This document shows positions 13,152-21,947 of a DNA stretch of 22,789 bases, piece by piece. The notes beneath the pieces are model-generated. The model was given only the letters and a program-made list of their open reading frames with translations, searched no databases and was not told the origin of the DNA. Each line of letters starts with the position of its first letter. The stretch's first letter is position 1. Location of the stretch: NCBI GenBank assembly GCA_022615215.1, contig JAKEHD010000135.1:1-22789 (forward strand), in the 5' to 3' direction. Source of the stretch: Blastocatellia bacterium. GTDB lineage: Bacteria; Acidobacteriota; Blastocatellia; UBA7656. A program made the position numbers and the translations under genes.

Positions 13152-13919
13152 ATGGCACACAGCAAGGAGAAAATGGAGGAGAAATCCGAACCCGTATACA
13201 AGCGAATCCTGCTCAAGCTGTCGGGCGAAGCCCTTATGGGCGAGCAGGGCTATGGCATAGACCCTGAGACTATCACTCGCATAGCTCTTGAGATAAAAGA
13301 TGTTCACGATCTCAATGTCGAGGTGGCGATAGTCGTCGGCGGAGGGAATATTTTTCGCGGCGTTGCGCTTTCGGCGCGAGGCATGGACCGCGCATCGGCC
13401 GATTATATGGGGATGCTTGCGACCGTAATAAACGCGCTCGCCCTTCAGGACGCGCTCGAAAAGCAGGGCGTCTTTACGCGAGTGATGACGGCCATAGAGA
13501 TGCACCAGGTGGCCGAACCCTTCATTCGCCGCCGCGCCATACGCCACGTCGAAAAGGGGCGGGTCGTAATACTCGCAGGCGGGACCGGCAACCCTTACTT
13601 CACTACGGATTCTGCCGCCGCGCTTCGCGCCCTTGAGATAAGGGCCGACGCCATACTGAAAGCGACCAAAGTCGACGGCATATACACCGCAGACCCCAAG
13701 GCCGATGAAACGGCCACGATGTTCGACCGCCTCAGCTATCTCGACGTTATACAGATGGACCTGAAAGTCATGGACACTTCGGCCATAAGCCTATGCCGCG
13801 AGCGCAACGTGCCTATACACGTCTTCAATTTGAACAGGCCGGGCAACATCGCGCGCGTCGTGATGGGCGAACATGTCGGGACCGTCGTGTGCGGAGAAGA
13901 TGCGGTCGCGACCGATTGA
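13152..13919 (+). CDS. pyrH: UMP kinase
   Basis: 255 residues from ATG at 13152. The family blocks are present: PVYKRILLKLSGEALMG, VVGGGNIFRG, MGMLATVINALALQDAL, AGGTGNPYFTTDSAAALRALEI, and KVDGIYTADPK. The enzyme phosphorylates UMP to UDP in pyrimidine synthesis and works as a hexamer. The start is uncertain: ATGs at 13131, 13152 and 13173 are in frame, none with a well-spaced ribosome site (AAGGAG is only 3 nt before 13173), while a good GGAGGAG at 13071-13077 faces no close start except GTG at 13077. This disorder lies at the edge of the inserted Nudix pair. pyrH normally follows tsf directly in such loci. Confidence 0.95.
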   Translation: MAHSKEKMEEKSEPVYKRILLKLSGEALMGEQGYGIDPETITRIALEIKDVHDLNVEVAIVVGGGNIFRGVALSARGMDRASADYMGMLATVINALALQDALEKQGVFTRVMTAIEMHQVAEPFIRRRAIRHVEKGRVVILAGGTGNPYFTTDSAAALRALEIRADAILKATKVDGIYTADPKADETATMFDRLSYLDVIQMDLKVMDTSAISLCRERNVPIHVFNLNRPGNIARVVMGEHVGTVVCGEDAVATD

Positions 13920-13963
13920 ATCGAAAGAGCCTCTCAAATAAAAAGAAGCGGGTCGATTTTTAA

Positions 13964-13993
13964 TTGTCAGACGGGGATTCTGAAATCTACAAT
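13964..13993 (+). promoter_or_regulatory. Promoter candidate for frr
   Basis: TTGTCA (13964-13969), 18-bp spacer, TACAAT (13988-13993): one mismatch to consensus in each box. The frr start follows 33 nt later with GGAGG in between. It would let frr be made without read-through from pyrH. Confidence 0.55.
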
Positions 13994-14025
13994 TTAAATC
14001 CAATACTTATAACGGCGGAGGATTT

Positions 14026-14586
14026 ATGGAGATCAAAGATGTCCTTGATGATGCTAACAAACGTATGGACAGCGCGGTCGAGGATGCGCGCAAGAAATTC
14101 GCGGCCGTCCGCACGGGGCGCGCATCTGTCAGCTTGCTCGACAATGTGACGGTCGAATACTACGGCACACAGATGCCGCTCAATCAGGTGGCCACGATTC
14201 ATGCGCCGGAGGCGACGCTTCTCACGGTGCAGCCGTTCGACCCGACTCAGATCAATAACATAGAGAAAGCGATACTTGCTTCCGACCTGGGATTCAATCC
14301 CTCGAACGACGGCAAGTTCATTCGCGTGCCGGTCCCGCCGCTCACCGAAGAGCGCCGCAAACAGATGGTCAAGGTAGTTCACGAGTTTGCCGAAGAACAC
14401 CGCACCGCCGTGCGAAACATTCGCCGCGATGCTAATGACCAATTGAAAAAGATGCTCAAGGAGAAGACCATCTCCGAAGACAACGAGCGGGACGCGCTGG
14501 ACGAAGTGCAGAAACTGACCGACCGGCACATCGCCAGAATCAACGAACTCTCCGAGCACAAAGAGAAAGAAGTGATGACCGTCTGA
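14026..14586 (+). CDS. frr: Ribosome recycling factor
   Basis: 186 residues, the standard length. Family blocks: FAAVRTGRASVSLLDNVTVEYYG (about 25-47), PLNQVATI, then QPFDPTQINNIEKAI, SDLGFNPSNDG, and a long C-terminal helix with VRNIRRDANDQLKK. With EF-G it splits post-termination ribosomes. The ATG at 14026 has GGAGG 4 nt upstream. It follows pyrH as in most bacteria, with a 106-nt gap that contains its own promoter candidate. Confidence 0.97.
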   Translation: MEIKDVLDDANKRMDSAVEDARKKFAAVRTGRASVSLLDNVTVEYYGTQMPLNQVATIHAPEATLLTVQPFDPTQINNIEKAILASDLGFNPSNDGKFIRVPVPPLTEERRKQMVKVVHEFAEEHRTAVRNIRRDANDQLKKMLKEKTISEDNERDALDEVQKLTDRHIARINELSEHKEKEVMTV

Positions 14587-14599
14587 CACGCTAATCGCT

Positions 14600-14751
14600 G
14601 AATCTGTGATCTTTTTCATTACCGGGTGAGATATGTCCAGAGCGTAGTCGCTCCTATGTCCGTCGTCGGCAACGCATGGCATCGGCTTTCGCAGACGGAC
14701 TGCAACGAATCTGCGATCTTTTTCATTACCGGGTGAGATATGTCCAAAGCG
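14600..14751. repeat. Two 45-bp direct repeats; the second contains the oxidoreductase start
   Basis: Copies at 14600-14644 and 14707-14751 share 43 of 45 bases. Each carries GGGTGAG plus ATGTCC, that is a ribosome site and start codon. The second copy starts the oxidoreductase gene at 14740. In the first copy the same ATG (14633) is followed by a stop after four codons. The 62 nt between the copies have no visible similarity to the gene. Confidence 0.93.
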
Positions 14752-16980
14752 GGATGGGACAGAAAAAGCTGGGCGGGGCTGATGCCTAACGGCCTGGGCC
14801 AGGTGAAGCCCAACCACTACCTTGAGATCGCAAAGACCTTATGGCGAAACCGCGATGAACTCCCCTTTGCCTGGCGGATACTGACGCGGGGCGTCTGCGA
14901 CGGCTGTGCGCTCGGCACAACCGGCATACGCGATTTCACAATGGATGGAGTGCATCTGTGCATGGTCAGGCTCGACCTCTTACGGCTCAACACCATGCCC
15001 GCTCTCGACATCCGCCTGCTCGAAGACGCGAGCGCGCTTTCGAGTATGACCGCATCCGAACTGCGCGAGTTGGGGCGGCTTCCCTATCCGATGGTCAGAC
15101 GCAGAGGCGAGCCGGGATTCAAGCGCATCTCATGGGATGAAGCTCTCGACCTTACAGCCGCGCGCATCAATGCGACCCGCCCCGACAGGCTTGCTTTCTA
15201 TATGACTTCGCGCGGGCTTACGAACGAAGTCTACTATGTGGCGCAGAAGGTCGCGCGATTCCTCGGAACCAACAACGTCGACAACTCCTCGCGTATATGC
15301 CACGCGCCTTCGACCGTTGCACTCAAGCGGTCGCTTGGAGTTTCAGCCTCGACCTGTTCTTACAAAGACTGGCTGGGCACGGACCTGTTGGTCTTCTTCG
15401 GCAGCAACACTCCGAATAATCAGCCTGTCACCACGAAATACATATACCATGCGAAGAAGATGGGGACGCGAGTGGCGGTCGTCAACCCTTACCGCGAGCC
15501 GGGGCTTGAAAGGTATTGGGTGCCCTCGGTGATGGAGAGCGCGCTTTTTGGGACGCGGATCGCCGATGAATTTTTTCAGGTCAACACGGGCGGAGACCGC
15601 GCCTTTATAGCGGGCACCATAAAACAGATGATCGAACACGGCTGGCTCGACAATGAATTCATAAGCGAGCAGACCACAGGGTTCGATGAATTGAGAGAGG
15701 AGCTAGAGAGCGCGTCGTGGGAATTGCTGGAAGCCGAATCGGGCGCGAGCCGCGCGCGTATGCTGGAATTCGCGCGAATGCTGGGCGAGGCGCGCACCGC
15801 CGTATTCGTATGGTCTATGGGCATAACCCAACACCGCGATGGCGTTGCGAATGTCAGAGCGATAGTCGATCTCGCCCTGACGCGAGGATTTGTCGGACGC
15901 CCTAAAAGCGGGCTTATGGCTATTCGCGGCCATTCGGGCGTGCAGGGCGGCGCGGAGGTCGGCGCGGTCCCGAATCAATTTCCCGGCGGGGTTCCTGTGA
16001 GCGAGGAAGGCGCAACGCGATTCACGGAGCTTTGGAGATTCGACGTTCCCGCTCATCCGGGGTTGAACGCCGTCGAAATGATAGACGCTGCGCACGCGGG
16101 GCGAGTGGACCTGTTTTATCAGATAGGCGGCAATTTTCTCGAAACCCTGCCCGACCCCGATTACGTCCGCGAGGCGGTGGAACGCATTCCCGTGCGCATG
16201 CATCAGGACATAGTGCTCAGTCCTCAGATGCTCTCAGAGCCGAACGATTTGGTTTTGCTTTTGCCCGCTCAGACTCGCTACGAGCAGCCGGGCGGCGGGA
16301 CCGAAACCTCGACCGAGCGCCGAATACTCTTCAGCCCTGAGATACCCGGCCGCCGGATAGGAGAGTCGCGTCCCGAATGGGAGATTCTCTGTATGGTTGC
16401 CGAACGCGCGCGGCCTGAGAGGGCCCCTCTGATTCACTTCGACGACGCGCAGGCCATTCGCAATGAGATAGCCCTGGCCGTCCCGGCTTACGAAGGCATC
16501 GAGCGACTCACTCGTGCGGGCGATCAGATACAGTGGGGAGGCGAACGGCTCTGCGAAGAGCGAGGGCCGGACGGCACGACGGTCAGGCGGTTTCCGACCG
16601 ATGACGGACGCGCGCGGTTTTCAACGCTGAAGGTGAGGCGTGAAGAGTTGGATGGCAAGCTCAGGCTCTCGACGCGGCGAGGCAAACAGTTCAACAGCAT
16701 GGTGCATAGAGAGTACGACCCTCTGACCGGCGCTCGGCGCGATGATGTTCTGATGAGTGAAGAGGACGCCGCAAGACTCGGCCTTGCCGACGGAGACGAG
16801 GTATTGGTGCGCAGCGTCGCAGGCCGCATGCGCGGGCGTTGCCGCATAGCGCCTATCAATCCCGGCAACGTGCAGGTGTATTGGCCGGAAGGCAACGCGT
16901 TGATCGAGCGCGGGGTGTCGGACCCGGAATGCGGGATACCGGACTTCAACACCGTAGTGGAAATCGAACGCGTGATTTGA
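14740..16980 (+). CDS. FdhF/YdeP-family molybdopterin oxidoreductase
   Basis: 746 residues, normal for the family. The signature GVCDGCALGTTG (51-62; C53 and C56) and a further C74 lie at the N-terminus, followed by the molybdopterin-binding core: ISWDEALDLTAARI (130-143), NNVDNSSRICHAPSTVALK (178-196, C187 at the position where many relatives have a Cys ligand), FFGSNTPNNQPV, and VFVWSMGITQHRDG. The C-terminal part (about 630-746) is the MPT-dinucleotide-binding barrel (HREYDPLTGARRDDVLMSEEDAARLGLADGDEV). The family includes E. coli YdeP (acid resistance) and formate-dehydrogenase-like proteins; the true substrate is mostly unknown. It acts in the cytoplasm (no Tat signal). No FdhD or electron-transfer partner gene is nearby. 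Its start lies in a duplicated 45-bp segment. Confidence 0.9.
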   Translation: MSKAGWDRKSWAGLMPNGLGQVKPNHYLEIAKTLWRNRDELPFAWRILTRGVCDGCALGTTGIRDFTMDGVHLCMVRLDLLRLNTMPALDIRLLEDASALSSMTASELRELGRLPYPMVRRRGEPGFKRISWDEALDLTAARINATRPDRLAFYMTSRGLTNEVYYVAQKVARFLGTNNVDNSSRICHAPSTVALKRSLGVSASTCSYKDWLGTDLLVFFGSNTPNNQPVTTKYIYHAKKMGTRVAVVNPYREPGLERYWVPSVMESALFGTRIADEFFQVNTGGDRAFIAGTIKQMIEHGWLDNEFISEQTTGFDELREELESASWELLEAESGASRARMLEFARMLGEARTAVFVWSMGITQHRDGVANVRAIVDLALTRGFVGRPKSGLMAIRGHSGVQGGAEVGAVPNQFPGGVPVSEEGATRFTELWRFDVPAHPGLNAVEMIDAAHAGRVDLFYQIGGNFLETLPDPDYVREAVERIPVRMHQDIVLSPQMLSEPNDLVLLLPAQTRYEQPGGGTETSTERRILFSPEIPGRRIGESRPEWEILCMVAERARPERAPLIHFDDAQAIRNEIALAVPAYEGIERLTRAGDQIQWGGERLCEERGPDGTTVRRFPTDDGRARFSTLKVRREELDGKLRLSTRRGKQFNSMVHREYDPLTGARRDDVLMSEEDAARLGLADGDEVLVRSVAGRMRGRCRIAPINPGNVQVYWPEGNALIERGVSDPECGIPDFNTVVEIERVI

Positions 16981-17368
16981 CGGAAGAGTAAGGGGACCGG
17001 AAATGGCCAGGTTATTGGTATTTTTGGAAGCTGAACCCCTGTTGAGAACCGCGCGCAAAAAGATATTGATTAACTTGTAACCAATATATGTTATGCCCGG
17101 TATAAAAGCGTGAAGGCGGGTCGAATAAGACGCCCGTTTGAAACCGCCGGACTCGACAGTGGATCATCCGGCTACACCTTGAGATTGGACAGAAATGAAA
17201 CACTATGACGAGAAATTTCGAGCTCTTAAAGCAGGCGCATGGATGTATGCCTGCGAATTGTCCCGATCTGAAATCCATTCATGAGGCACTCTCCCTGCCC
17301 CATCTATTTCGTAAAAATTCAGTCCCTTTCGGCAGCGTCCCCATTGTAAGCGAGAAGTGGGGGTTCCA
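16981..17368. other. Intergenic region without recognised gene
   Basis: 388 nt. A 29-codon frame (17195-17284) exists without a convincing ribosome site; it contains a 6-bp hairpin GCAGGC/GCCTGC (17231-17254). CCCCA/TGGGG (around 17339-17363) could fold over the ribosome site of the next gene. No promoter was convincing. Confidence 0.4.
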
Positions 17369-18781
17369 ATGAAAAATAAAACGGTTCGAGCGATTCTGTT
17401 TGCGACCATATCTTTAAGCATTTTTCTCTCATCATCGAATTACGGCCTTGGATTCGAAGGGTTCCCAAAGGGAGAGACCATAGGCCAGGTATTCTGCCGG
17501 TCCAATCTCAAACAGAGCTACGCGCTGTTTCTGCCGACCTCTTATGAGGAGAACCGGAAATGGCCCGTGCTTTATTGCTTCGATCCTTTTTCGCAGGGAA
17601 GGGTTCCGGTAGAGCAGTTCAAGGAGGCGGCCGAGAGGTACGGTTATATTCTGGTCGGAATGAACAACTCTAAAAACGGTTCGTTCGAAAAATCGCTGGA
17701 AGCACTTGAAGCGGTCTGGAAAGATACCCAGGAGCGATTGTCCATAGATGAGAAGCGTATTTACATCGCAGGCTTTTCAGGCGGGGCGCGTGTTGCAAGT
17801 ATCGTCGGCTCTCTGTGCGGAGGGTGTGTTGCGGGCGTTATCGGCTGCGCCGCAGGATTCCATCTGAAGTTCGCCCCCGCCAAGAACATGCCATTTGTGT
17901 ACTTCGGGACCATCGGGACCGATGACTTCAATTATCCTGAGATGAGGAGCCTGGAAGCAGACCTCGATAAGAAGCGAGTGGTAAATCGCATTGAGGTGTT
18001 TGAAGGGGCGCACACATGGGCCCCTAAAGACCTGTGCGCCAAAGCCCTTGGATGGATGGAACTACAGGCGATCAAAAGAGGGCTGCGAGAGAAGGACGAA
18101 GCCCTGATCGACGCATTGTTCAACAGCGATGTGGAGGAAGCACACAACTTTGAGAAGAACTATGATATCTACCAAGCATATTTGAAGTATGAGGCCATAG
18201 CAGAGGACTTCAAGGGGCTGAGGGATGTGGCTGAGTTTGAAAAAGAGGCGGCGCGTTTGAAGAAGACTTCAGAGGTCAAGGAAGCGATAAAAAAGGAAGG
18301 AGCAGAAGCGCAGCAGCAAGAAGTCCTTGAGCAGGAAATAATCGCTATAGCAGAAGATTATAAAAAGCTCGATACCCAGACGGTGGCCCTGGGGCAGTTG
18401 AGAAAGCGCATTGCGGAAATAAGAAAAAACGCCGCAAGGCCAAACAACGACGGGAAGCGAAGGGTGGCGCGGCGCGCGCTCAGCCACCTGTTCGAGGAGT
18501 TTTATGAAGTGGGAAGCATAGTGAAAGCGAATGACTATGAGATGGCGGTTGCAAATCTCGAAATAGCTATGGAGATAAACTCGAATGACAAGCGAGCGCC
18601 TTATCAACTGGCCTGTGCGCACGCTACGAAAGGGGAAAAGAAGAAGGCGCTCGCGGCATTGAGGCGAGCCGTTGAAAACGGGTTTACGAATGTTGCGGCC
18701 ATCGAAAACAGCAAAGAACTCGACTCCGTCCGCGAGGAAGACGAATACAAGAAAATCCTGGCGAGTATAAAAGCGAAGTGA
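17369..18781 (+). CDS. Secreted alpha/beta hydrolase with C-terminal TPR-like region
   Basis: 470 residues. The ATG at 17369 has a G-rich ribosome site (GGGGG, 5 nt upstream). A signal peptide covers about 1-28. Residues 45-230 form an esterase/PHB-depolymerase-like alpha/beta hydrolase: YALFLPTSYE (51-60), WPVLYCFDPF (65-74), nucleophile elbow GFSGGARVAS (135-144, Ser137), Asp around 185-186 and His215 in GAHTW. A charged, coiled-coil-like part follows (about 285-360), then a TPR-like part (about 385-450) with DYEMAVANLEIAMEINSNDKR. An esterase-type activity outside the cytoplasm is likely, with the C-terminal part for protein contacts. The substrate is not known. It is a single-gene unit, followed by a large inverted repeat. 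Confidence 0.82.
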   Translation: MKNKTVRAILFATISLSIFLSSSNYGLGFEGFPKGETIGQVFCRSNLKQSYALFLPTSYEENRKWPVLYCFDPFSQGRVPVEQFKEAAERYGYILVGMNNSKNGSFEKSLEALEAVWKDTQERLSIDEKRIYIAGFSGGARVASIVGSLCGGCVAGVIGCAAGFHLKFAPAKNMPFVYFGTIGTDDFNYPEMRSLEADLDKKRVVNRIEVFEGAHTWAPKDLCAKALGWMELQAIKRGLREKDEALIDALFNSDVEEAHNFEKNYDIYQAYLKYEAIAEDFKGLRDVAEFEKEAARLKKTSEVKEAIKKEGAEAQQQEVLEQEIIAIAEDYKKLDTQTVALGQLRKRIAEIRKNAARPNNDGKRRVARRALSHLFEEFYEVGSIVKANDYEMAVANLEIAMEINSNDKRAPYQLACAHATKGEKKKALAALRRAVENGFTNVAAIENSKELDSVREEDEYKKILASIKAK

Positions 18782-18854
18782 AATATATCTTCACCGGCGA
18801 ATGCGAGAGCCAGGGTTACTCTTTATCGAATAGAAAGTTTTCAGACAAGCAGAA

Positions 18855-18939
18855 GATTTCACCACGGAGACACGGAGGCACAGAGATAAAGATTTCTTTC
18901 TTGGTTTTCTTCGTGTCTCCGTGCCTCCGTGGTGAAATC
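18855..18939. repeat. Large inverted repeat of the CACGGAG type
   Basis: Arms 18855-18885 and 18909-18939 match at 27 of 31 positions around a 23-nt spacer. The arms are built from CACGGAG-like units. Such inverted repeats recur in intergenic DNA of unrelated bacteria as far as I recall; they look like small non-coding mobile repeats. No target-site duplication was identified. Confidence 0.88.
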
Positions 18940-18977
18940 CCATTCCGATTCTGAACATTTACATCGCCTGCATAGAC

Positions 18978-19007
18978 TTGATAGAGAGAATGATTTTCTG
19001 CTATTTA
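18978..19007 (+). promoter_or_regulatory. Weak promoter candidate for the VWFA gene
   Basis: TTGATA (18978-18983), 18-bp spacer, TATTTA (19002-19007), 47 nt before the VWFA start. The -35 has one mismatch; the -10 is poor. It is the only plausible pair upstream of this gene. Confidence 0.3.
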
Positions 19008-19053
19008 ATAAGTGTCACCTGACGAAGCGGATGGGCAAAGAGGGGGGTTCATC

Positions 19054-20013
19054 ATGAATCGCGTATTTGCTCGCTTAATCATACTCACATTTCTGGCTGT
19101 GACCCTGACTGCTCCCGGCGATGCGTTGAGTCGGCAAGAAAAGAAGCCCGGCAAGCGCCAAAATTCCAGGACCGCGACTGCCGGCGCGCCTCAGCAGCAA
19201 GAGGGCAAGATCGTCCTCGAATCGAAGCTCGTCAGCGTCACCGTTACGGTTATGGACAAGCTCGGCAGATTGGTTGCCGGTCTCGATAAGGATAATTTCG
19301 AAATATATGATGATGGCGTGAAGCAAGAGATAGCGCACTTCGCCGATGATGACGCGCCTCTCTCGCTCGGTATAGTCTACGATGTATCCGGCTCGATGGG
19401 CGATCTCACGAACCAGTCACTGGCGTGGCTCAAGCAGTTCTTCGAGACCTCTCATGCGGACGATGAGTACTTCATAATCGCATTCAATGATCGGCCCAAA
19501 CTGGTGCATGACTTCACCATATCGCCTGACGATATACTAAGTCGGGTGATCTTTGTTAAGGCGAAAGGAAACACTGCTCTCTATGATGCCGTGTACCTTG
19601 CTGCGGAAAAAGCCCGGCAGGGCCGCCACTCAAAGAAGGTTTTACTCGTGCTCTCCGACGGCCTGGAGAACAACAGCCGTTACTCAGGCAAAGAGCTTGG
19701 CAATTTGCTGAAAGAGTCTGATGTTTTGATTTACACCCTCGGCACAAGCGAGTTTAATGAAGGATCGGGCGTCCTCAAGCGCCTGGCCGGGTGGTCCGGC
19801 GGGCGCGCTTTCTTCCCCGCAACCGATTACGAATTGGGCGATATCTATACGCGAATGGCCCTGCTGCTCCGCCACCAGTATGTAATAGGGTTCTATCCGA
19901 CAAACACCGAAAGCGGGAACAGGTGGCACGAAGTACGGGTCAAGCTCAAAGTCCCCAGGTCTCTCGGCCGACTGGCGCTCTATTATAAAAAGGGCTATCA
20001 ATCGTTCAGGTGA
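19054..20013 (+). CDS. Secreted VWFA-domain protein of the acidobacterial type
   Basis: 319 residues. The ATG at 19054 follows an AGAGGGGGG ribosome site (5-6 nt). A signal peptide spans about 1-25. Residues 55-95 form the short beta domain that precedes VWFA in this group (VSVTVTVMDKLGRLVAGLDKDNFEIYDDG). The VWFA domain (about 103-290) has a complete metal-ion site: DVSGS (D110, S112, S114), T174 in GNTALYD and D202 in LSDG. The family is very abundant in Acidobacteriota (VWFA-related acidobacterial domain). It is expected to bind proteins outside the cytoplasm through the bound metal; the partner is unknown. Convergent with the following serine hydrolase, stops 12 nt apart. Confidence 0.9.
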   Translation: MNRVFARLIILTFLAVTLTAPGDALSRQEKKPGKRQNSRTATAGAPQQQEGKIVLESKLVSVTVTVMDKLGRLVAGLDKDNFEIYDDGVKQEIAHFADDDAPLSLGIVYDVSGSMGDLTNQSLAWLKQFFETSHADDEYFIIAFNDRPKLVHDFTISPDDILSRVIFVKAKGNTALYDAVYLAAEKARQGRHSKKVLLVLSDGLENNSRYSGKELGNLLKESDVLIYTLGTSEFNEGSGVLKRLAGWSGGRAFFPATDYELGDIYTRMALLLRHQYVIGFYPTNTESGNRWHEVRVKLKVPRSLGRLALYYKKGYQSFR

Positions 20014-20025
20014 TAATGCCGATCT

Positions 20026-21594
20026 TCAGCCGCTCGCGCGCACCCGCTTGAACTCAAGTTCCTTGAAATCGAAATCCGGGTTAGGCACGTCCACCTTCAT
20101 CTCTTCGATTTCGCCCCGCGCGTTCAATACGAAAGTGACGAACCCTTTCGAGAAGCCGTAGCTCACCGTGTCGCGCCATTTCAGGCGAAAGGTGTCGTAA
20201 TGCCAGTGTTCGAGGTCGCCGACGAAAGCGGGCGCAGGCAGGAGTCTGAGCACAAGGCGACCATTCTCTTCCGTGACCTTTGCATCGCCGTACATATCGC
20301 CCGTGTAGGTGGCGGCGTATTTCTCTAACGCAAGCGAGGGGCTTGTGCCCTTCACGCGCTCATCTTCTATTCTCTTTTCGGCAAGCTCTCCGGCCGCTTT
20401 GCCCTGTTTCACGCGGGCCAGATATTCCGCGCTCCAATCGCGTTTCGCAACTCCGAGATAAACGTCGAAGACTTTGTTCACCAGAATGTTTGAAAGCGGG
20501 GTCTCGCTATTGCTCAGGACGACCACGCCGAAATTCTCTTCAGGCATCATAGCGGTTCTGGAAATCATGCCGTCCAGCCCGCCTCCGTGCGAGATCACTT
20601 TTCGCCCGTGATAATCGCTGAGCGCCCAGCCCAGCCCATAAGCGCTGAAGTGCTGAGTCGGATTGAATCGCTCCAACGCCTCGCTTATGGAGAGGACCGT
20701 ATGCGCAGACCACATCTCTCTCGATGCCGCGCGGCTGAATATCTTCTTGCCTTCGAATCGGCCGCGGCCGAGTTGAAGCCTGAGCCACTGAGCCAGGTCC
20801 CACACGCACGAATTGATCGAGGCCGCAGGTCCGACGTTATCTACGTTGTCGTAACGTATGACGCGCAGCCGCCCGTCCATCTCATTATGCGGAGTGGCGA
20901 CGTTATCGCCCGGTTTGAAAGCGGTGACGCTCGTATTGGAAGATGTCATGCCGAGAGGGGCGAAGAATCTCTCTTTGACGAAATCATCCCAGCTTTTACC
21001 AGTGATGGCGGCGACAACCTGGCCTGCGGCGAGAAACATTATGTTCTGATACCCGTAGCGGCTTCTGAAACTCGAAACGGGCTTGAGGTAACGTATGCGG
21101 CGCAGTATCTCATCTCGGTCATAAGTCGTCTCATACCAGAGGAGGTCTCCGCCGAAGGTCGCAAGCCCGCTGCGATGGCAGAGCAGATCGCGCACCGTCA
21201 TCTCGCGCGTGACGTAAGGGTCATAGAGTTGAAAGCCCGGCAGGTATTTAGTCACCGGGTCATCCCACTTGAGCTTGCCTTCATCTACGAGTATGGCAAG
21301 CGCTGCGGCCGTGAATGCCTTCGAGTTCGACGCGATGGCAAAGAGCGTCCGCTCGTCGACGGGGGCTGTCTCGCCCAGTTTGCGCACCCCGTAGCCTCCG
21401 GCGAAGACTATCTTGTCATCCTTGACAATCGCCATAGCGAAGCCGGGCACCTGCCAGTCTGAGAGAGCTTTCTTTGCATACTCGTCGATCTCCTTGAGCC
21501 GGGCGTCCGCATCCGTCGTCTGAGCGAGGGGAGAAGGCACGGCTACGAAGATCAGCAACAGCAACAAACCGAAGCGAAGCGAGCGTTGAATCAT
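20026..21594 (-). CDS. Secreted serine beta-lactamase-like hydrolase (class C/CubicO type)
   Basis: 522 residues from ATG at 21594 (AGGAG 9 nt upstream). A signal peptide covers about 1-25. The catalytic motifs of the class C/PBP-like fold are present: SNSK (S89, K92), YQN (182-184) and HGG (336-338, in VISHGGGLDG). Residues about 400-522 are an added C-terminal beta-rich domain of the kind common in acidobacterial members. Relatives include penicillin-binding proteins, D-amino-acid peptidases and esterases, so the substrate cannot be assigned, and beta-lactam resistance should not be assumed. It is transcribed alone, divergent from the TIR operon. Confidence 0.92.
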   Translation of the reverse strand: MIQRSLRFGLLLLLIFVAVPSPLAQTTDADARLKEIDEYAKKALSDWQVPGFAMAIVKDDKIVFAGGYGVRKLGETAPVDERTLFAIASNSKAFTAAALAILVDEGKLKWDDPVTKYLPGFQLYDPYVTREMTVRDLLCHRSGLATFGGDLLWYETTYDRDEILRRIRYLKPVSSFRSRYGYQNIMFLAAGQVVAAITGKSWDDFVKERFFAPLGMTSSNTSVTAFKPGDNVATPHNEMDGRLRVIRYDNVDNVGPAASINSCVWDLAQWLRLQLGRGRFEGKKIFSRAASREMWSAHTVLSISEALERFNPTQHFSAYGLGWALSDYHGRKVISHGGGLDGMISRTAMMPEENFGVVVLSNSETPLSNILVNKVFDVYLGVAKRDWSAEYLARVKQGKAAGELAEKRIEDERVKGTSPSLALEKYAATYTGDMYGDAKVTEENGRLVLRLLPAPAFVGDLEHWHYDTFRLKWRDTVSYGFSKGFVTFVLNARGEIEEMKVDVPNPDFDFKELEFKRVRASG

Positions 21595-21743
21595 AGCGAT
21601 CATCTCCTGAGCGAAAGAATGGCTTTCATTATTATCAGAAATCAGGTTGATATGGTAGAGCAAATGCTATCTCTATTCCTTGCGAATGGCTCCGTAGCAC
21701 AACCTGTCTGATCCACACGCACTTAATCAGGGGAGGGTAACTG

Positions 21744-21947
21744 GTGATTCTCTGCCTCGTAGCTGTTTTGCTTTGGTTTGGTGGAATTGAAGAGACCGAC
21801 GCTCTATGGCGGGTCTATAATGAGGCAAATATACCATCGGCAGCATCACCGGTCGCATTCGTGATAGCGTTGCGTTTGATCGGCATTGTACGTAGTATCT
21901 ACTTGAGAAGAATCGAATGGAACAAACGAGCGCAGGCAACCGACTGA
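21744..21947 (+). CDS. Small protein with two hydrophobic segments, first gene of the TIR operon
   Basis: 67 residues from GTG at 21744, with a strong ribosome site (GGGGAGGG, 6 nt upstream). Two hydrophobic segments are seen: residues 2-14 (ILCLVAVLLWFGG) and about 34-54 (ASPVAFVIALRLIGIVRSIYL), followed by a basic tail. Its last 31 nt overlap the start of the first TIR gene in another frame, so translation may be coupled. It is unlike any family I recognise. Its reality rests on the ribosome site and the overlap; it may be a membrane partner of the TIR proteins. Confidence 0.6.
   Translation: MILCLVAVLLWFGGIEETDALWRVYNEANIPSAASPVAFVIALRLIGIVRSIYLRRIEWNKRAQATD

Noticed and set aside
13987..14817. 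276-codon minus-strand frame opposite frr
   Set aside because: frr is unmistakable on the plus strand, and the frame has no recognisable domain.
20587..21462. 291-codon open frame on the plus strand opposite the serine hydrolase
   Set aside because: It is a shadow of the GC-biased codons of the hydrolase gene, whose catalytic motifs are all intact on the other strand.
20026..21594. Antibiotic-resistance beta-lactamase
   Set aside because: The motifs show only the class C/PBP-like fold; the added C-terminal domain and the family breadth do not support a resistance call.
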